DNA of 50,248 bases, taken from NCBI RefSeq assembly GCF_009362735.1, contig NZ_WHNP01000058.1:1-50248 (forward strand), in the 5' to 3' direction. Position numbers and translations under genes: made by a program. The notes below the pieces were generated by a model. The model was not told the DNA's origin, made no database searches, and saw only the letters and a program-made list of their open reading frames with translations. The stretch comes from Paraburkholderia franconis (lineage in GTDB: Bacteria > Pseudomonadota > Gammaproteobacteria > Burkholderiales > Burkholderiaceae). This document shows positions 7,110 through 16,349 of the stretch, piece by piece. Position 1 is the stretch's first letter. Every line of letters begins with the position of its first letter.

Positions 7110-9494
7110 CTATTGATTGAGCCGTTCGAGCCAGAGCGTTTCCGAGTACGTCGCGGGCAATTGGACCGTTCCTGTTGGTACGGTTTGCACACTGTTTCCG
7201 TTCATCGCGTATTGAACGAGCGCCGCGTTTCCAGCGGTAAAGAGCGTGTTGTCGAGTATCGCGTCGGCGCGTTGGTAAAAGACGAGCGTCGTGTGCTTGC
7301 CGTCGCCCGTCAGCGCAGGTGTCGTGTCCTGCCACCGGATGCCGCGCAATGACGCCAGCAGAACAGGCGCCGAATCGGGATGAGCGGCGTCCAGCTTCCA
7401 TACATCGACGCCGCCGGGATTCGCGAAATGAGGTACGGTCATGACGATCGACGCATCGGCATTGGCGTGCGGATCGCTGGCCGCGAATTTCGTCATGTCG
7501 GGTTTGAACGTCGCGGGCAGCACAGCGGGTGCGCCGACCGACCAGCGCCCGACTTCGACACCGAGCGGGACCATGGCGATGCGCACGTTGTCGTCGGCCG
7601 GTTGAATGGCGACAAACGACGCTGCATCCGCGCGATCGTTCCGCACTGCAAGCAGGCGAAGATTCGACTTGAGACGGCTGTCGTCGAGTACCTGTGTTGA
7701 CTGAATGTGTCCCACCGGGTCCGCGCCCACTGTCCATAGTTCGACGCCGTTGTCCGGCTTTTGAACTGCGATCAGTACTTTTGCCGGTTCCTTCTCTTCG
7801 GTCGAGAACGGCGTGATCTGCTGCACGCGTCCGGCAGGCATCCGGCTGTCGCTCTGGAACCAGAGAACAGGCGCGGTAAAGCGGCTGCCCGTGCCGTGCA
7901 GCAGCCAGAATGCGGTGCCGCCGTTTCGCGGCGTGACGACCATCAGATCCGCACGGCCGTCGCCGTCGAAATCGCCGAGCAGAAAGCGCGCGCTATCGAA
8001 GCACAAACTATCCGCGCGACACGTTGCCGTCGTTGCGCGGCTGTCGAACGGAACGGAGTTCGCGTACCAGCGCACGGGTTTATCGGCTTTGCTCAACGCC
8101 TGAACGTTGACGTCGAAGCCCGGACCGTCTGCGCGACGTTGAACGTACACCGCCGACGACTCGCCGCGCCCCGACACATCGCCGTACATCGCGCCCGCGA
8201 GCCGCAGATCGGTCGCCCATGTCGGGCGCGTCGTCGACCATCGGTATCGCGTCGTCAGCGATGCGCAACCGCGGATGTTCAGGCGCCCGCTTTCCTCGCC
8301 GAGGCACCGGCGCGACGGCGTAAAGATCAGACCAAAGTCCCACGGCGTCCAGCGCTGCGATTCGTCCCATGCTTCGCAGGGCTCTTCTGTCAACGTGCCG
8401 TCGTGTTCGGCAACGCATTGCCGCGTCGACGCCGAAACGAGCGCCGCGTTGTGCTGATTGCCCGCGTACGTCGGCCTCGGTTCCCACGTCCACTGCTGGC
8501 TGACGGAGCCGTCGCACGGCGCCAGTTCCGGTTTGCGCTCGCTGCCCGTCGAAGTCAGGCATTCGCTGGAAGCGGTGTTGAACAGCACTATCGGCAGCGC
8601 GACGAAATCGGGCGTGGCGTGACCGGTCGTGTCGAAGCGCGCGTATCGGCGCAGGATCCAGTTGCCGTCCCATTCGTATTCGCCGAACACATGCGCGAAG
8701 TCCCCGCCGTCGATCGAGAAGTAGCTTGCCGAAATGTCGCGCTTGTGTTGAGCTTCGTCGCCGAACAGCGTGGATGGCCACGTCCCCATTGGATACGTGA
8801 TGTGGTACGCGATCGGAATCGATCGTCCCAAGGTTTGCGCGACGTGCCGCGTGATGCGCGCGGAGTAGATGTGGTCGGAATGCTCGATGAAGGGGACCGT
8901 GTCGGGGTTGAGCGTGTAGATGCGCGTCGCGTCTTGCAAGATTGCCTTGAGCACGGCAGAAAGCGAATCGCGCGTGTAACGTGCCGGCGCGATTTCGCCG
9001 TGTCCCATCGGATAGGTCGTGATCGTCGCGCCCTGATCCCACAGCAATGCGAGCGGCACGCGGCCGCCGCGCACGGCGCCGCCAGGAAGACGCAGTTCGA
9101 GCAGACGCACTCTCGGCTGTGCCTTCAGCGTCAACTGGAACACCGGCTTGCCCGCGATGCGCACAGTCGATTCGTCCCAGTCGTTCGGCACACCGGCCAT
9201 GCGCGCGTAGGCGAGACGCGATCCCTGCTCGCGCTTTTGCACATACGCGAAGTTCGCGCCGTTGGCGCCGCCGATCAGATGAACTGTCGTGACGCACCAT
9301 CCCGCCCGCAACTGCTCGCTGATGCCGGGTTCGACGAACAGCAGATCGTCGTCGAGATGCGCGACTACGGTAACGAGCGTGCCCGCGCTGCAATCGGCGG
9401 ACGCGGCATGGCTCGCACCGCAAAAGGCGAATGACAGGGAGAGAAGAGACAGGAAGCGAATGAAGCGGCGAACGTTGAAGAGCGACAGGTTCAT
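7110..9494 (-). CDS. Secreted PIG-L deacetylase with ricin-like and FG-GAP repeats
   Basis: A 794-residue exported protein. Residues 1-31 are a Sec signal peptide (cleavage near SHA-ASA). A PIG-L/LmbE zinc-dependent deacetylase domain follows: AHLDDDLLF at 45-53 replaces the usual PHPDDE, and HSDH at 205-208 supplies the second metal motif. Residues about 300-425 hold two ricin-type QxW-like units (SECLTSTG...QQWTW and RRCLGEES...RYRWS) with paired cysteines. The last 350 residues are beta-propeller-like FG-GAP/VCBS sequence (GDFDGDGRADLMVV near 507-520). It probably deacetylates an extracellular or periplasmic N-acetylated glycan, with the other domains for carbohydrate binding. The gene lies upstream of a GT4 gene on the same strand. 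The substrate is unknown. Confidence 0.85.
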   Translation of the reverse strand: MNLSLFNVRRFIRFLSLLSLSFAFCGASHAASADCSAGTLVTVVAHLDDDLLFVEPGISEQLRAGWCVTTVHLIGGANGANFAYVQKREQGSRLAYARMAGVPNDWDESTVRIAGKPVFQLTLKAQPRVRLLELRLPGGAVRGGRVPLALLWDQGATITTYPMGHGEIAPARYTRDSLSAVLKAILQDATRIYTLNPDTVPFIEHSDHIYSARITRHVAQTLGRSIPIAYHITYPMGTWPSTLFGDEAQHKRDISASYFSIDGGDFAHVFGEYEWDGNWILRRYARFDTTGHATPDFVALPIVLFNTASSECLTSTGSERKPELAPCDGSVSQQWTWEPRPTYAGNQHNAALVSASTRQCVAEHDGTLTEEPCEAWDESQRWTPWDFGLIFTPSRRCLGEESGRLNIRGCASLTTRYRWSTTRPTWATDLRLAGAMYGDVSGRGESSAVYVQRRADGPGFDVNVQALSKADKPVRWYANSVPFDSRATTATCRADSLCFDSARFLLGDFDGDGRADLMVVTPRNGGTAFWLLHGTGSRFTAPVLWFQSDSRMPAGRVQQITPFSTEEKEPAKVLIAVQKPDNGVELWTVGADPVGHIQSTQVLDDSRLKSNLRLLAVRNDRADAASFVAIQPADDNVRIAMVPLGVEVGRWSVGAPAVLPATFKPDMTKFAASDPHANADASIVMTVPHFANPGGVDVWKLDAAHPDSAPVLLASLRGIRWQDTTPALTGDGKHTTLVFYQRADAILDNTLFTAGNAALVQYAMNGNSVQTVPTGTVQLPATYSETLWLERLNQ

Positions 9495-9769
9495 GTGATT
9501 TTCTTCGTGTTCTTCTCGCGAGTCGTCACTGGATAAAGGAAGTAGTGTCCGTTTTCTTTTCTAGCGTGCTGGTAATTCCATGACTGCGCTCCTCTTACTG
9601 GACGAAAGATTAATGCGCTTTTAAAACTCGCCTCTCGTTCGGCATTGAAATGAACATTGCCAATTTCGCTTCTTTCACGGTCGTCTTAGGGACATTGCAT
9701 AGCATTTAATCGCCAGGTTTTCTGTCATATCGGCATCACACGGATGCACATGATCGCGTTGGCAGCGCT

Positions 9770-10651
9770 TTAGGACCCGGCGCGCGGCGTGGCCTGAAAC
9801 GTATCCACGATTTCGCGCATCAACGCCTTCCGGTCATCCGATGCGCGCTGCACCATGCCGACCGTTCGAAGCGTCGGCGGACTGCCGATCGAAATCACGC
9901 GCAGCAACGGGTCGCTTTGCCAGTTTCCGCGATTGAGCAGCGGCAGCACCGCGACGCCGACTTTCTCGCGCACGAGCGCGACGATCGTTTCGATCGAATT
10001 GAGTTCGAGATACTCGTTGACCGTCAAGCCCGACTTCTGCAACGCCTGTTCGACGACCTGCCCCGTGCGCACGCGCCGGTCGAAGCGCAGAAACCCGTGG
10101 CTGCGCAAGATGCGCTGCGGATCGTTGTCGGTGATGTCGCGGCTCACGACCAGCATCATCGGCTCGGTGTAGAGCGTGGTCCACTTCAGCGTGTCGGGCA
10201 GCGTCTGGTCCGCGCGCGCGACGACAGCGGCGACATCGACTTCGCCCGCTTCGACCATGCCCGCCAGTTCGTCCGAGCGCGCCGACAGCAGGCGCACGTC
10301 GAGCCGCGGATGCGCCGCCTTCAGCCGCGCGACGGCCAGCGACAGCGCGCCGATCACCGACACCACCGCGCCGATCGTCACCGGCCCTTCCATCGCATCC
10401 GAAGGCTTTGCTTCGAGTTCGGCGAGAAGCTCCAGAATCTGCTCGACCTTCGGCCAGATCGTGTGACCATGCTGCGTGAGCGCGATCTGGCGGCCCCGGC
10501 GGTCGAACAGCTGGCGGCCCAGCGCCAGTTCGAGTCCGCGCATCTGCAGGCTGACGGCGGCCTGCGTCAGCGCGACCTTGTCGGCGGCGGCCGAGAACGA
10601 TCCCGTGCGTGCCACGGCCTTGAAAGTCTTCAGCATGCGAAGCGTCGGCAT
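9770..10651 (-). CDS. LysR-family regulator
   Basis: A 293-residue LysR-type transcription factor. The N-terminal winged helix MPTLRMLKTFKAVARTGSFSAAADKVALTQAAVSLQMRGLE is canonical, followed by the linker helix and a periplasmic-binding-like effector domain (TIGAVVSVIGALSLAVARLKAAHP). It is most like the Cbl/CysB-distant group annotated beside transport operons. It is divergent from the ABC transporter/gamma-glutamyltransferase operon, which it probably controls. The 147 bp between them is AT-rich and contains a palindrome. The effector cannot be inferred. Confidence 0.93.
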   Translation of the reverse strand: MPTLRMLKTFKAVARTGSFSAAADKVALTQAAVSLQMRGLELALGRQLFDRRGRQIALTQHGHTIWPKVEQILELLAELEAKPSDAMEGPVTIGAVVSVIGALSLAVARLKAAHPRLDVRLLSARSDELAGMVEAGEVDVAAVVARADQTLPDTLKWTTLYTEPMMLVVSRDITDNDPQRILRSHGFLRFDRRVRTGQVVEQALQKSGLTVNEYLELNSIETIVALVREKVGVAVLPLLNRGNWQSDPLLRVISIGSPPTLRTVGMVQRASDDRKALMREIVDTFQATPRAGS

Positions 10652-10709
10652 GGTGTGTCCCGAGTGCGTCTCATGATCGAAACATGAGAAAAATTTAAGT
10701 GTCGAAAAG

Positions 10710-10723
10710 AAATATTAATATTT
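10710..10723. promoter_or_regulatory. AT-rich palindrome, candidate LysR operator
   Basis: AAATATTAATATTT is a perfect 14-bp palindrome of T-N11-A type in the divergent region between the LysR gene and the ABC operon. This position and symmetry fit a LysR autoregulatory/activation site. No convincing promoter hexamers could be assigned around it. Confidence 0.4.
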
Positions 10724-10798
10724 TTTGTACAACGCCGGCCAGATAATGGATTCGTAACGACCTGAAAGGACGAGCGACACGATGCGGAGTGCCCAAGC

Positions 10799-11821
10799 AT
10801 GACCGGTGCTGAACGCCGACCAGTACTGGATGTACGAGGCTTCTCGTTGAAATTTTCAAACGCGGCCGATGTACCCAATGTCGTCGATAACGTCTCCTTC
10901 CCTGTTCACGCGGGCGAGACCTTGTGCATGGTCGGCGAATCGGGCTGCGGCAAGAGCGTGACGTCGCTGGCGCTGATGGGGCTGCTCGCCAGCCCGCCCG
11001 CGCGGCGCGTCGCGGGCACCGCGCATTTCGAGGGCGCCGATCTGTTCGCGCTGACGGAGCGTGAGCTCGCCGACATTCGCGGCAACCGCATGTCGATGAT
11101 CTTCCAGGAGCCGATGACGTCGCTGAATCCCGCGTACACGATCGGCGAGCAGATCGGCGAAAGCATCCGGCGGCATCGCGGCATCAAGCGCGCGCAAGCG
11201 CGTGAAGAAGCGCTGGAGATGCTGCGCCTCGTCCACATTCCCGCACCCGAAACGCGGCTTGACGCGTTTCCGCATCAGCTGTCGGGCGGCATGCGTCAGC
11301 GCGTGATGATCGCGATGGCGCTCGCAAATCGTCCGCGTCTGTTGATCGCCGACGAACCCACCACGGCGCTCGACGTCACGATTCAGGCCCAGGTGCTGTC
11401 GCTCGTGCGCAACCTCCAGGCGGAGACGGGCACGGCGATGCTCTTGATCACGCACGATCTGGGCGTGGTCGCCGAAGTGGCGGATCACGTCGCCGTGATG
11501 TACGCGGGCAGGATCGTCGAGTACGGCACCGTGGCCGATCTGTTCGACGATCCGCAGCATCCGTACACGATCGGCCTGATGGGCGCGATCCCGTCCGTCG
11601 GCAAGCGCGCGGGCTCGCTCGCGACGATACGCGGCTCGGTGCCGTCGCCCGAGCAGATGCCGCGCGGCTGCCGCTTCGCGCCGCGCTGTCCGTTCGCGGA
11701 GCAGCGCTGCATCGACGCGGCGCCACCCGACAGAACGCTTTCGGGCGAGCATCGCGTCGCGTGCTGGCTCGCGCCCGTCGAGCAACTCGTGAAGCCTGCG
11801 CAGCAAAAGGAGCTGACATGA
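10799..11821 (+). CDS. Peptide ABC importer, ATP-binding subunit 1 (DppD/OppD-like)
   Basis: A 340-residue cytoplasmic ATPase of a dipeptide/oligopeptide-type importer. Walker A GESGCGKS lies at 46-53, the signature is LSGGMRQR, Walker B is LLIADEPTTALD, and the H-loop is in LLITHDLGVVAEV. The C-terminal oligopeptide-transporter extension has the Cys motif CRFAPRCPFAEQRC. It is the first gene of a tightly packed operon. Its stop overlaps the ATG of the second ATPase (ATGA), implying translational coupling. With the gamma-glutamyltransferase at the operon end, glutathione or gamma-glutamyl peptides are plausible cargo (compare GsiA), but this is inferred from context. Confidence 0.94.
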   Translation: MTGAERRPVLDVRGFSLKFSNAADVPNVVDNVSFPVHAGETLCMVGESGCGKSVTSLALMGLLASPPARRVAGTAHFEGADLFALTERELADIRGNRMSMIFQEPMTSLNPAYTIGEQIGESIRRHRGIKRAQAREEALEMLRLVHIPAPETRLDAFPHQLSGGMRQRVMIAMALANRPRLLIADEPTTALDVTIQAQVLSLVRNLQAETGTAMLLITHDLGVVAEVADHVAVMYAGRIVEYGTVADLFDDPQHPYTIGLMGAIPSVGKRAGSLATIRGSVPSPEQMPRGCRFAPRCPFAEQRCIDAAPPDRTLSGEHRVACWLAPVEQLVKPAQQKELT

Positions 11822-12915
11822 GCGCCGACACGAAAGCGCCCATCATCGAAGCGAGCGCGCTGACGAAGCGCTTTGGCGGCGAGCGGCACATGTTTGCGCG
11901 CACGCCCACGGTTCATGCCGTCAACGACGTGTCGTTCGCCGTGAACACGGGCGAGACGTTCGCGATCGTCGGCGAGTCGGGCTGCGGCAAGTCTACGCTC
12001 GGCCGGCTGCTGCTGCGCCTGATCGAGGCGACGCAAGGGAGCGTGATCTATCAGGGCGAGGACATCACGCACTGGCAAGGCGCGAAACTGCGGCGGCTGC
12101 GCCGCGAAATGCAGATCATCTTTCAGGACCCGTTCGCTTCGTTGAATCCGGGCATGACGGTGGGCCAGATCATCGGCGAGCCGGTCGGCGTGCATGGGCT
12201 CGCGCGCAATGCCGCCGAGCGACGCGAGCGCGTCGCGCAACTGCTGACGAAAGTCGGCTTGCAGCCGGGCTACGCCGAGCGCTATCCGCATGAGTTCTCG
12301 GGCGGGCAGCGTCAGCGCATCGGCATCGCGCGGGCGCTCGCGGGCGAGCCGAAGCTGATCGTCGGCGACGAGCCGGTGTCGGCGCTCGATGTGTCGGTGC
12401 AGGCGCAGGTGATCAATCTGCTCGAATCGCTGAAAGCGGAACTCGGCCTCACGCTAATCATGGTCGCGCACGATCTGGCCGTGATCCGCCATATGAGCGA
12501 CCGTGTCGCGGTGATGTATCTCGGCGAGATCGTCGAGCTGGCGCAAGTCGACGAGCTGTTCGATGCACCGCTGCATCCGTACACGCAAGCGCTGCTGCGC
12601 GCGATTCCCGCGAGTAGTCCACACGAACGCCGCACGAAGCCCGCGCTGCAAGGCGATCTGCCGAGCCCGACCGCGCCGCCGCCCGGCTGCCGCTTTCATA
12701 CGCGCTGCCCGCACGCGAAGCCGCGCTGCTCACAAGAGCGGCCGTCCGCCGAAGCGCTGCCCGGCGGCCGGCAGGTCGCTTGCCACTTCTGGCGCGAAGT
12801 TCAGAACGCGGGCAGCGGCACGCCGCTCGCCGCGAGCGTCAGCGTGAAGCTGAACGAGCGCCTGGAAATTTACCGCGACCGGCAGGCCGCGCTGACAGCG
12901 GGCGCGATCCGATAA
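11818..12915 (+). CDS. Peptide ABC importer, ATP-binding subunit 2 (DppF/OppF-like)
   Basis: A 365-residue ATPase that pairs with the preceding subunit. Walker A GESGCGKS, signature FSGGQRQR, Walker B LIVGDEPVSALD, H-loop MVAHDLAVI, and a C-terminal extension with CRFHTRCPHAKPRC. The ATG at 11818 was chosen over an in-frame ATG at 11761 because AAGGAG stands just upstream and the overlap is ATGA. The longer form would add 19 residues unlike the family. The protein has an unusually long tail after the Cys motif, ending LNERLEIYRDRQAALTAGAIR. Confidence 0.94.
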   Translation: MSADTKAPIIEASALTKRFGGERHMFARTPTVHAVNDVSFAVNTGETFAIVGESGCGKSTLGRLLLRLIEATQGSVIYQGEDITHWQGAKLRRLRREMQIIFQDPFASLNPGMTVGQIIGEPVGVHGLARNAAERRERVAQLLTKVGLQPGYAERYPHEFSGGQRQRIGIARALAGEPKLIVGDEPVSALDVSVQAQVINLLESLKAELGLTLIMVAHDLAVIRHMSDRVAVMYLGEIVELAQVDELFDAPLHPYTQALLRAIPASSPHERRTKPALQGDLPSPTAPPPGCRFHTRCPHAKPRCSQERPSAEALPGGRQVACHFWREVQNAGSGTPLAASVSVKLNERLEIYRDRQAALTAGAIR

Positions 12916-12959
12916 ACCCGCCTTTGATGGCAACCCGAACCGCAACAAGGACATAACGC

Positions 12960-14456
12960 ATGCGAAGAATGTTGATTGCCGCCGCGCTCGCATTGAGCGC
13001 ATCCGCCGCGATGGCCCAGACCGCCATCCGCATCGGCTTGCAGGACGATATCGGTTCGCTCGACCCCGCGCGCAGCGTGCAGTTCGTCGACCGGATCGTG
13101 TTCGCGTCGATGTGCAATTCGCTCGTCGATGTCGGGCCTGACCTGAAAATCGTGCCGATGCTCGCAACTTCGTGGACCACGAGCGCCGACGGCAAATCGC
13201 TGACGTTCAAGCTGCGCCAGGGCGTGAAGTTCCAGGACGACGAACCGTTGAACGCGGCCGCCGTGAAGGCGAACCTCGACCGCTATCGCACCCTGCCGAC
13301 CAGCAACCGCAAGAGCGAGCTTTCGTCGGTCGATCATGTCGACGTCATCGACGACAGCACCGTGAAGATCGTGCTCAAGCAGCCGGACGCCGCGCTGCTC
13401 GCCACGCTCTCCGACCGCGCCGGCATGATGCTCGCGCCGAAGACGCTCTCCGATGCGGCGGGCGTCGCGTCGCATCCCGTGTGCTCGGGTCCGTACAAGT
13501 TCGTGCAGCGCGTGCAGAACGATCGCGTCGTGCTCGAGAAATTCGCGGGCTATTGGGACGCGGACAAGTATCCGATCCAGCGCGTCGTGTTCCAGCCGAT
13601 CCCCGACAGCACCGTGCGTCTCGCGAACCTGCGTTCGGGCTCGCTCGACATGCTCGAACGCCTCGCGCCTTCCGATGTCGCGTCGGTGAAGAGCGACGCG
13701 AATCTGCAGTTCAAGCCGGTGACGGGCCTGGGCTTTTACTATGTGACGTTCAACATCAACAACGGACCGCGCGGCAACAGCCCGTTGAAGGACAAGCGCG
13801 TGCGCCAGGCGTTCGAGCTGTCGATCGATCGCGATGCGATCGATCAGGTGATCGGCGCGGGCATCTTCACGCCGGCCAACCAGGGCATTCCGAAATCGAG
13901 CCCGTACTACAACGCGTCGCTGCCGACGACGAAGCGTGACGTCGCGAAAGCGAAGGCCTTGCTGAAAGCGTCGGGCCACGAGCATCCGACGATCGAGTTC
14001 GCGTATCCGAACAACACGGTCGCCAGCCAGATCACGCAGATGTTGCAGGCGATGCTCGGCGAAGCGGGCATCACGCTGAAACTGCGCCCGAGCGATTACG
14101 CAACCGAGCTGAACGCGGGACACAGCGGCGATTTCGAAGCGATGTACACGGGCTGGTCGGGCCGCGTCGATCCCGATGGCAACCTGCATCAGTTCAACAC
14201 GTGCTCGGGCAACCTGAACTACGCGCACTACTGCAACCAGCAGGTCGATTCGCTGCTCGACGGCGCGCGCACGAAGCTCACCGCAGCCGAGCGCAAGGCG
14301 GACTACGACGCGGCCGGCAAGATCCTCGCCGACGACGATCCCATCGTCTACATCTACGCGCAGCCGTGGCCGTTCGTGCTGTCGAAGAAGGTGCAGGGCT
14401 TCACGCCTTCCGCCGACGGCCTCGTTCGCCTGCGCGGCGTTTCGATGAGGGGCTGA
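12960..14456 (+). CDS. Peptide-type ABC importer, periplasmic binding protein (SBP family 5)
   Basis: A 498-residue solute-binding protein. A cleavable signal peptide MRRMLIAAALALSASAAMAQT is followed by the mature start IRIGLQDDIGSLDPARS, typical of family 5 (peptide/nickel/opine) binding proteins. The body contains ATSWTTSADGKSLTFKLRQGVKF and the late DDDPIVYIYAQPWPFVLSKKVQGF. It acts in the periplasm, delivering ligand to the two permeases encoded next. A 44-bp gap separates it from the second ATPase gene; 'aacaaggacataacgc' gives AAGGA as the ribosome site. Ligand is unknown; gamma-glutamyl compounds are suggested by the operon. Confidence 0.94.
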   Translation: MRRMLIAAALALSASAAMAQTAIRIGLQDDIGSLDPARSVQFVDRIVFASMCNSLVDVGPDLKIVPMLATSWTTSADGKSLTFKLRQGVKFQDDEPLNAAAVKANLDRYRTLPTSNRKSELSSVDHVDVIDDSTVKIVLKQPDAALLATLSDRAGMMLAPKTLSDAAGVASHPVCSGPYKFVQRVQNDRVVLEKFAGYWDADKYPIQRVVFQPIPDSTVRLANLRSGSLDMLERLAPSDVASVKSDANLQFKPVTGLGFYYVTFNINNGPRGNSPLKDKRVRQAFELSIDRDAIDQVIGAGIFTPANQGIPKSSPYYNASLPTTKRDVAKAKALLKASGHEHPTIEFAYPNNTVASQITQMLQAMLGEAGITLKLRPSDYATELNAGHSGDFEAMYTGWSGRVDPDGNLHQFNTCSGNLNYAHYCNQQVDSLLDGARTKLTAAERKADYDAAGKILADDDPIVYIYAQPWPFVLSKKVQGFTPSADGLVRLRGVSMRG

Positions 14457-14461
14457 GCGCC

Positions 14462-15406
14462 ATGCTGCGGATCATCGCCAATCGGATGCTCGTGGCCGTG
14501 CCGACGCTGATCCTGGTGTCGATGCTGATCTTCGGCCTGCAGAAGCTGTTGCCGGGCGACCCCGTCATGGCGATGGCGGGCGAGGATCAGGACCCGCAAC
14601 TCATCGCGACGCTGCGCGTGAAGTATCACCTCGATCAGCCCGTGCCAACGCAGTACGCGCTATGGATGCGCGACGTCGCGCACGGCGACCTGGGCGCGTC
14701 GCTGCGCACGGACGTGCCTGTGCGCTCGCTGATCGCGCAGAAGCTGCCCGTCACGATACAGCTCGCGATCATGGCGATGATCCTCGCAATCGGCATCGGC
14801 ATACCGGCGGGCGTGATCTCGGCGGCGAGCCGGGGCGGACCGCTCGACTACGCCGCGAACATCTTCGCGCTGTCCGGCATGTCGATACCGAACTTCTGGC
14901 TCGGCATCATGCTGATCTTCATCGTATCGGTGCGTTGGCATCTGTTGCCGTCGTCGGGCTACGTGTCGCCGGGCGAGGACTTCTGGCTCAGCATCAAGAC
15001 GATGCTGATGCCCGCGTTCGTGCTCGGCGCCGCGCTCGGCGCGCAACTGATGCGCCACACGCGCAGCGCGATGCTCGGCGTGCTGCGCACCGACTACATC
15101 CGCACCGCGCGTGCGAAGGGCCTGCTGCGCGGCGCCGTCGTCGTCAAGCACGCGTTTCGCAACGCGCTGATTCCGATCGTCACCGTGCTCGCGCTGCTGT
15201 TCGGCGAGCTGCTTGCGGGCGCCGTGCTGACCGAGCAGGTCTTCACGATTCCAGGCTTCGGCAAGCTCGTCGTCGATGCCGTGTTCAACCGCGACTATCC
15301 CGTCGTGCAAGGCGTCGTGCTCGTGACGGCGCTCGCGTTCATCGTCGTCAATCTGTGCGCCGACGTGCTCTACATCCTGCTCAACCCCCGACTGAGGCGC
15401 AGTTGA
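14462..15406 (+). CDS. Peptide-type ABC importer, permease 1 (DppB-like)
   Basis: A 314-residue inner-membrane permease of the DppB/OppB type. The N-terminus MLRIIANRMLVAVPTLILVSMLIFGL is the first membrane segment, followed by a periplasmic stretch with LLPGDPVMAMAGED and about five more segments. The EAA loop is near residues 215-240 (DYIRTARAKGLLRGAVVVKHAFRNALIP). The true start is the ATG at 14462, five bases after the binding-protein stop. A longer open frame from 14201 runs through the preceding gene and is spurious. The stop overlaps the next start by one base (TGATG). Confidence 0.94.
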   Translation: MLRIIANRMLVAVPTLILVSMLIFGLQKLLPGDPVMAMAGEDQDPQLIATLRVKYHLDQPVPTQYALWMRDVAHGDLGASLRTDVPVRSLIAQKLPVTIQLAIMAMILAIGIGIPAGVISAASRGGPLDYAANIFALSGMSIPNFWLGIMLIFIVSVRWHLLPSSGYVSPGEDFWLSIKTMLMPAFVLGAALGAQLMRHTRSAMLGVLRTDYIRTARAKGLLRGAVVVKHAFRNALIPIVTVLALLFGELLAGAVLTEQVFTIPGFGKLVVDAVFNRDYPVVQGVVLVTALAFIVVNLCADVLYILLNPRLRRS

Positions 15407-16290
15407 TGGCTACTCCTCTCGATGCCCAATCCGTATCGTCGGCTGCATCGTTGCCGCGCCGCAAGCGTCGCGGACTCGTGCGCTTCATGCGCAACCGTGC
15501 CGCCGTATTCGGCGCGCTGCTGGTCGCGCTCGTCGTCGTGATGGCCGTGTTCGCGCCGTGGCTCACGCAGTACGACCCGGTGCAGGCGAGCTTCATGACC
15601 GTGCGCCAGGCGCCATCGGCGGCTCACTGGTTCGGCACCGACGAACTCGGCCGCGACGTGCTGAGCCGTCTGCTGTACGGTGCGCGCGCGTCGCTGCTCG
15701 CGGGCGTCGTATCCGTCGGCATTGCCGTCGTGCTCGGCGTGCCGCTCGGGTTGCTCGCCGGCTATTTCGGCAAGCTCGTCGATGGCGTGATCTCGCGCGT
15801 CGCCGATGCGCTGCTGTCTATCCCTTTCCTGATTCTCGCGATTGCGCTTTCCGCGTTCCTCGGGCCGAGCCTGACGAACGCGATGGCCGCGATCGGCATT
15901 TCGGCGATGCCGCGGTTCATCCGTCTCACGCGCGGACAGGCGATCAGCGTGAAGGCCGAAGAGTATGTCGAAGGCGCGCGCGCGATCGGCCTCGATCATC
16001 CGCGCATTATCCTGCGGTACATTCTGCCCAACGTGCTGCCGCCCATCATCGTGCAGGCGAGCCTCACGGTGGCGAGCGCGATCATCGCCGAAGCAAGCCT
16101 GTCGTTCCTCGGGCTCGGACAATTGCCGCCCGCGCCGTCGTGGGGATCGATGCTCAACACCGCGAAGGACTTCGTGAGCCAGGCGCCGTGGATGTCGATC
16201 TTTCCCGGCATCGCGATCTTTCTCGCCGTGCTCGGCTTCAATCTGCTCGGCGACGGTCTGCGCGACGCGCTCGATCCGCGCGAATCCTGA
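15406..16290 (+). CDS. Peptide-type ABC importer, permease 2 (DppC-like)
   Basis: A 294-residue inner-membrane permease of the DppC/OppC type. A short basic N-terminus (LPRRKRRGLVRFMRNRAAVFGALL) leads into the first membrane segment, then the typical AAHWFGTDELGRDVLSRLLYGARASL, and the EAA loop EEYVEGARAIGLDHPRIILRYILPNVLPPIIV. The start ATG overlaps the stop of permease 1, so the two should be coupled. The heterodimer of the two permeases forms the membrane channel of the importer. Confidence 0.94.
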   Translation: MATPLDAQSVSSAASLPRRKRRGLVRFMRNRAAVFGALLVALVVVMAVFAPWLTQYDPVQASFMTVRQAPSAAHWFGTDELGRDVLSRLLYGARASLLAGVVSVGIAVVLGVPLGLLAGYFGKLVDGVISRVADALLSIPFLILAIALSAFLGPSLTNAMAAIGISAMPRFIRLTRGQAISVKAEEYVEGARAIGLDHPRIILRYILPNVLPPIIVQASLTVASAIIAEASLSFLGLGQLPPAPSWGSMLNTAKDFVSQAPWMSIFPGIAIFLAVLGFNLLGDGLRDALDPRES

Positions 16291-16349
16291 TTTCTTTCCG
16301 TGGCCCTGTCGTTTTCGATATGGCCGTGGTCAACCTCTAGAGTGACGAC

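Noticed and set aside
7761..9434. A 557-residue forward frame opposite the PIG-L gene
   Set aside because: Arg/Ala-rich, no motif, fully antisense to a protein with signal peptide and domains.
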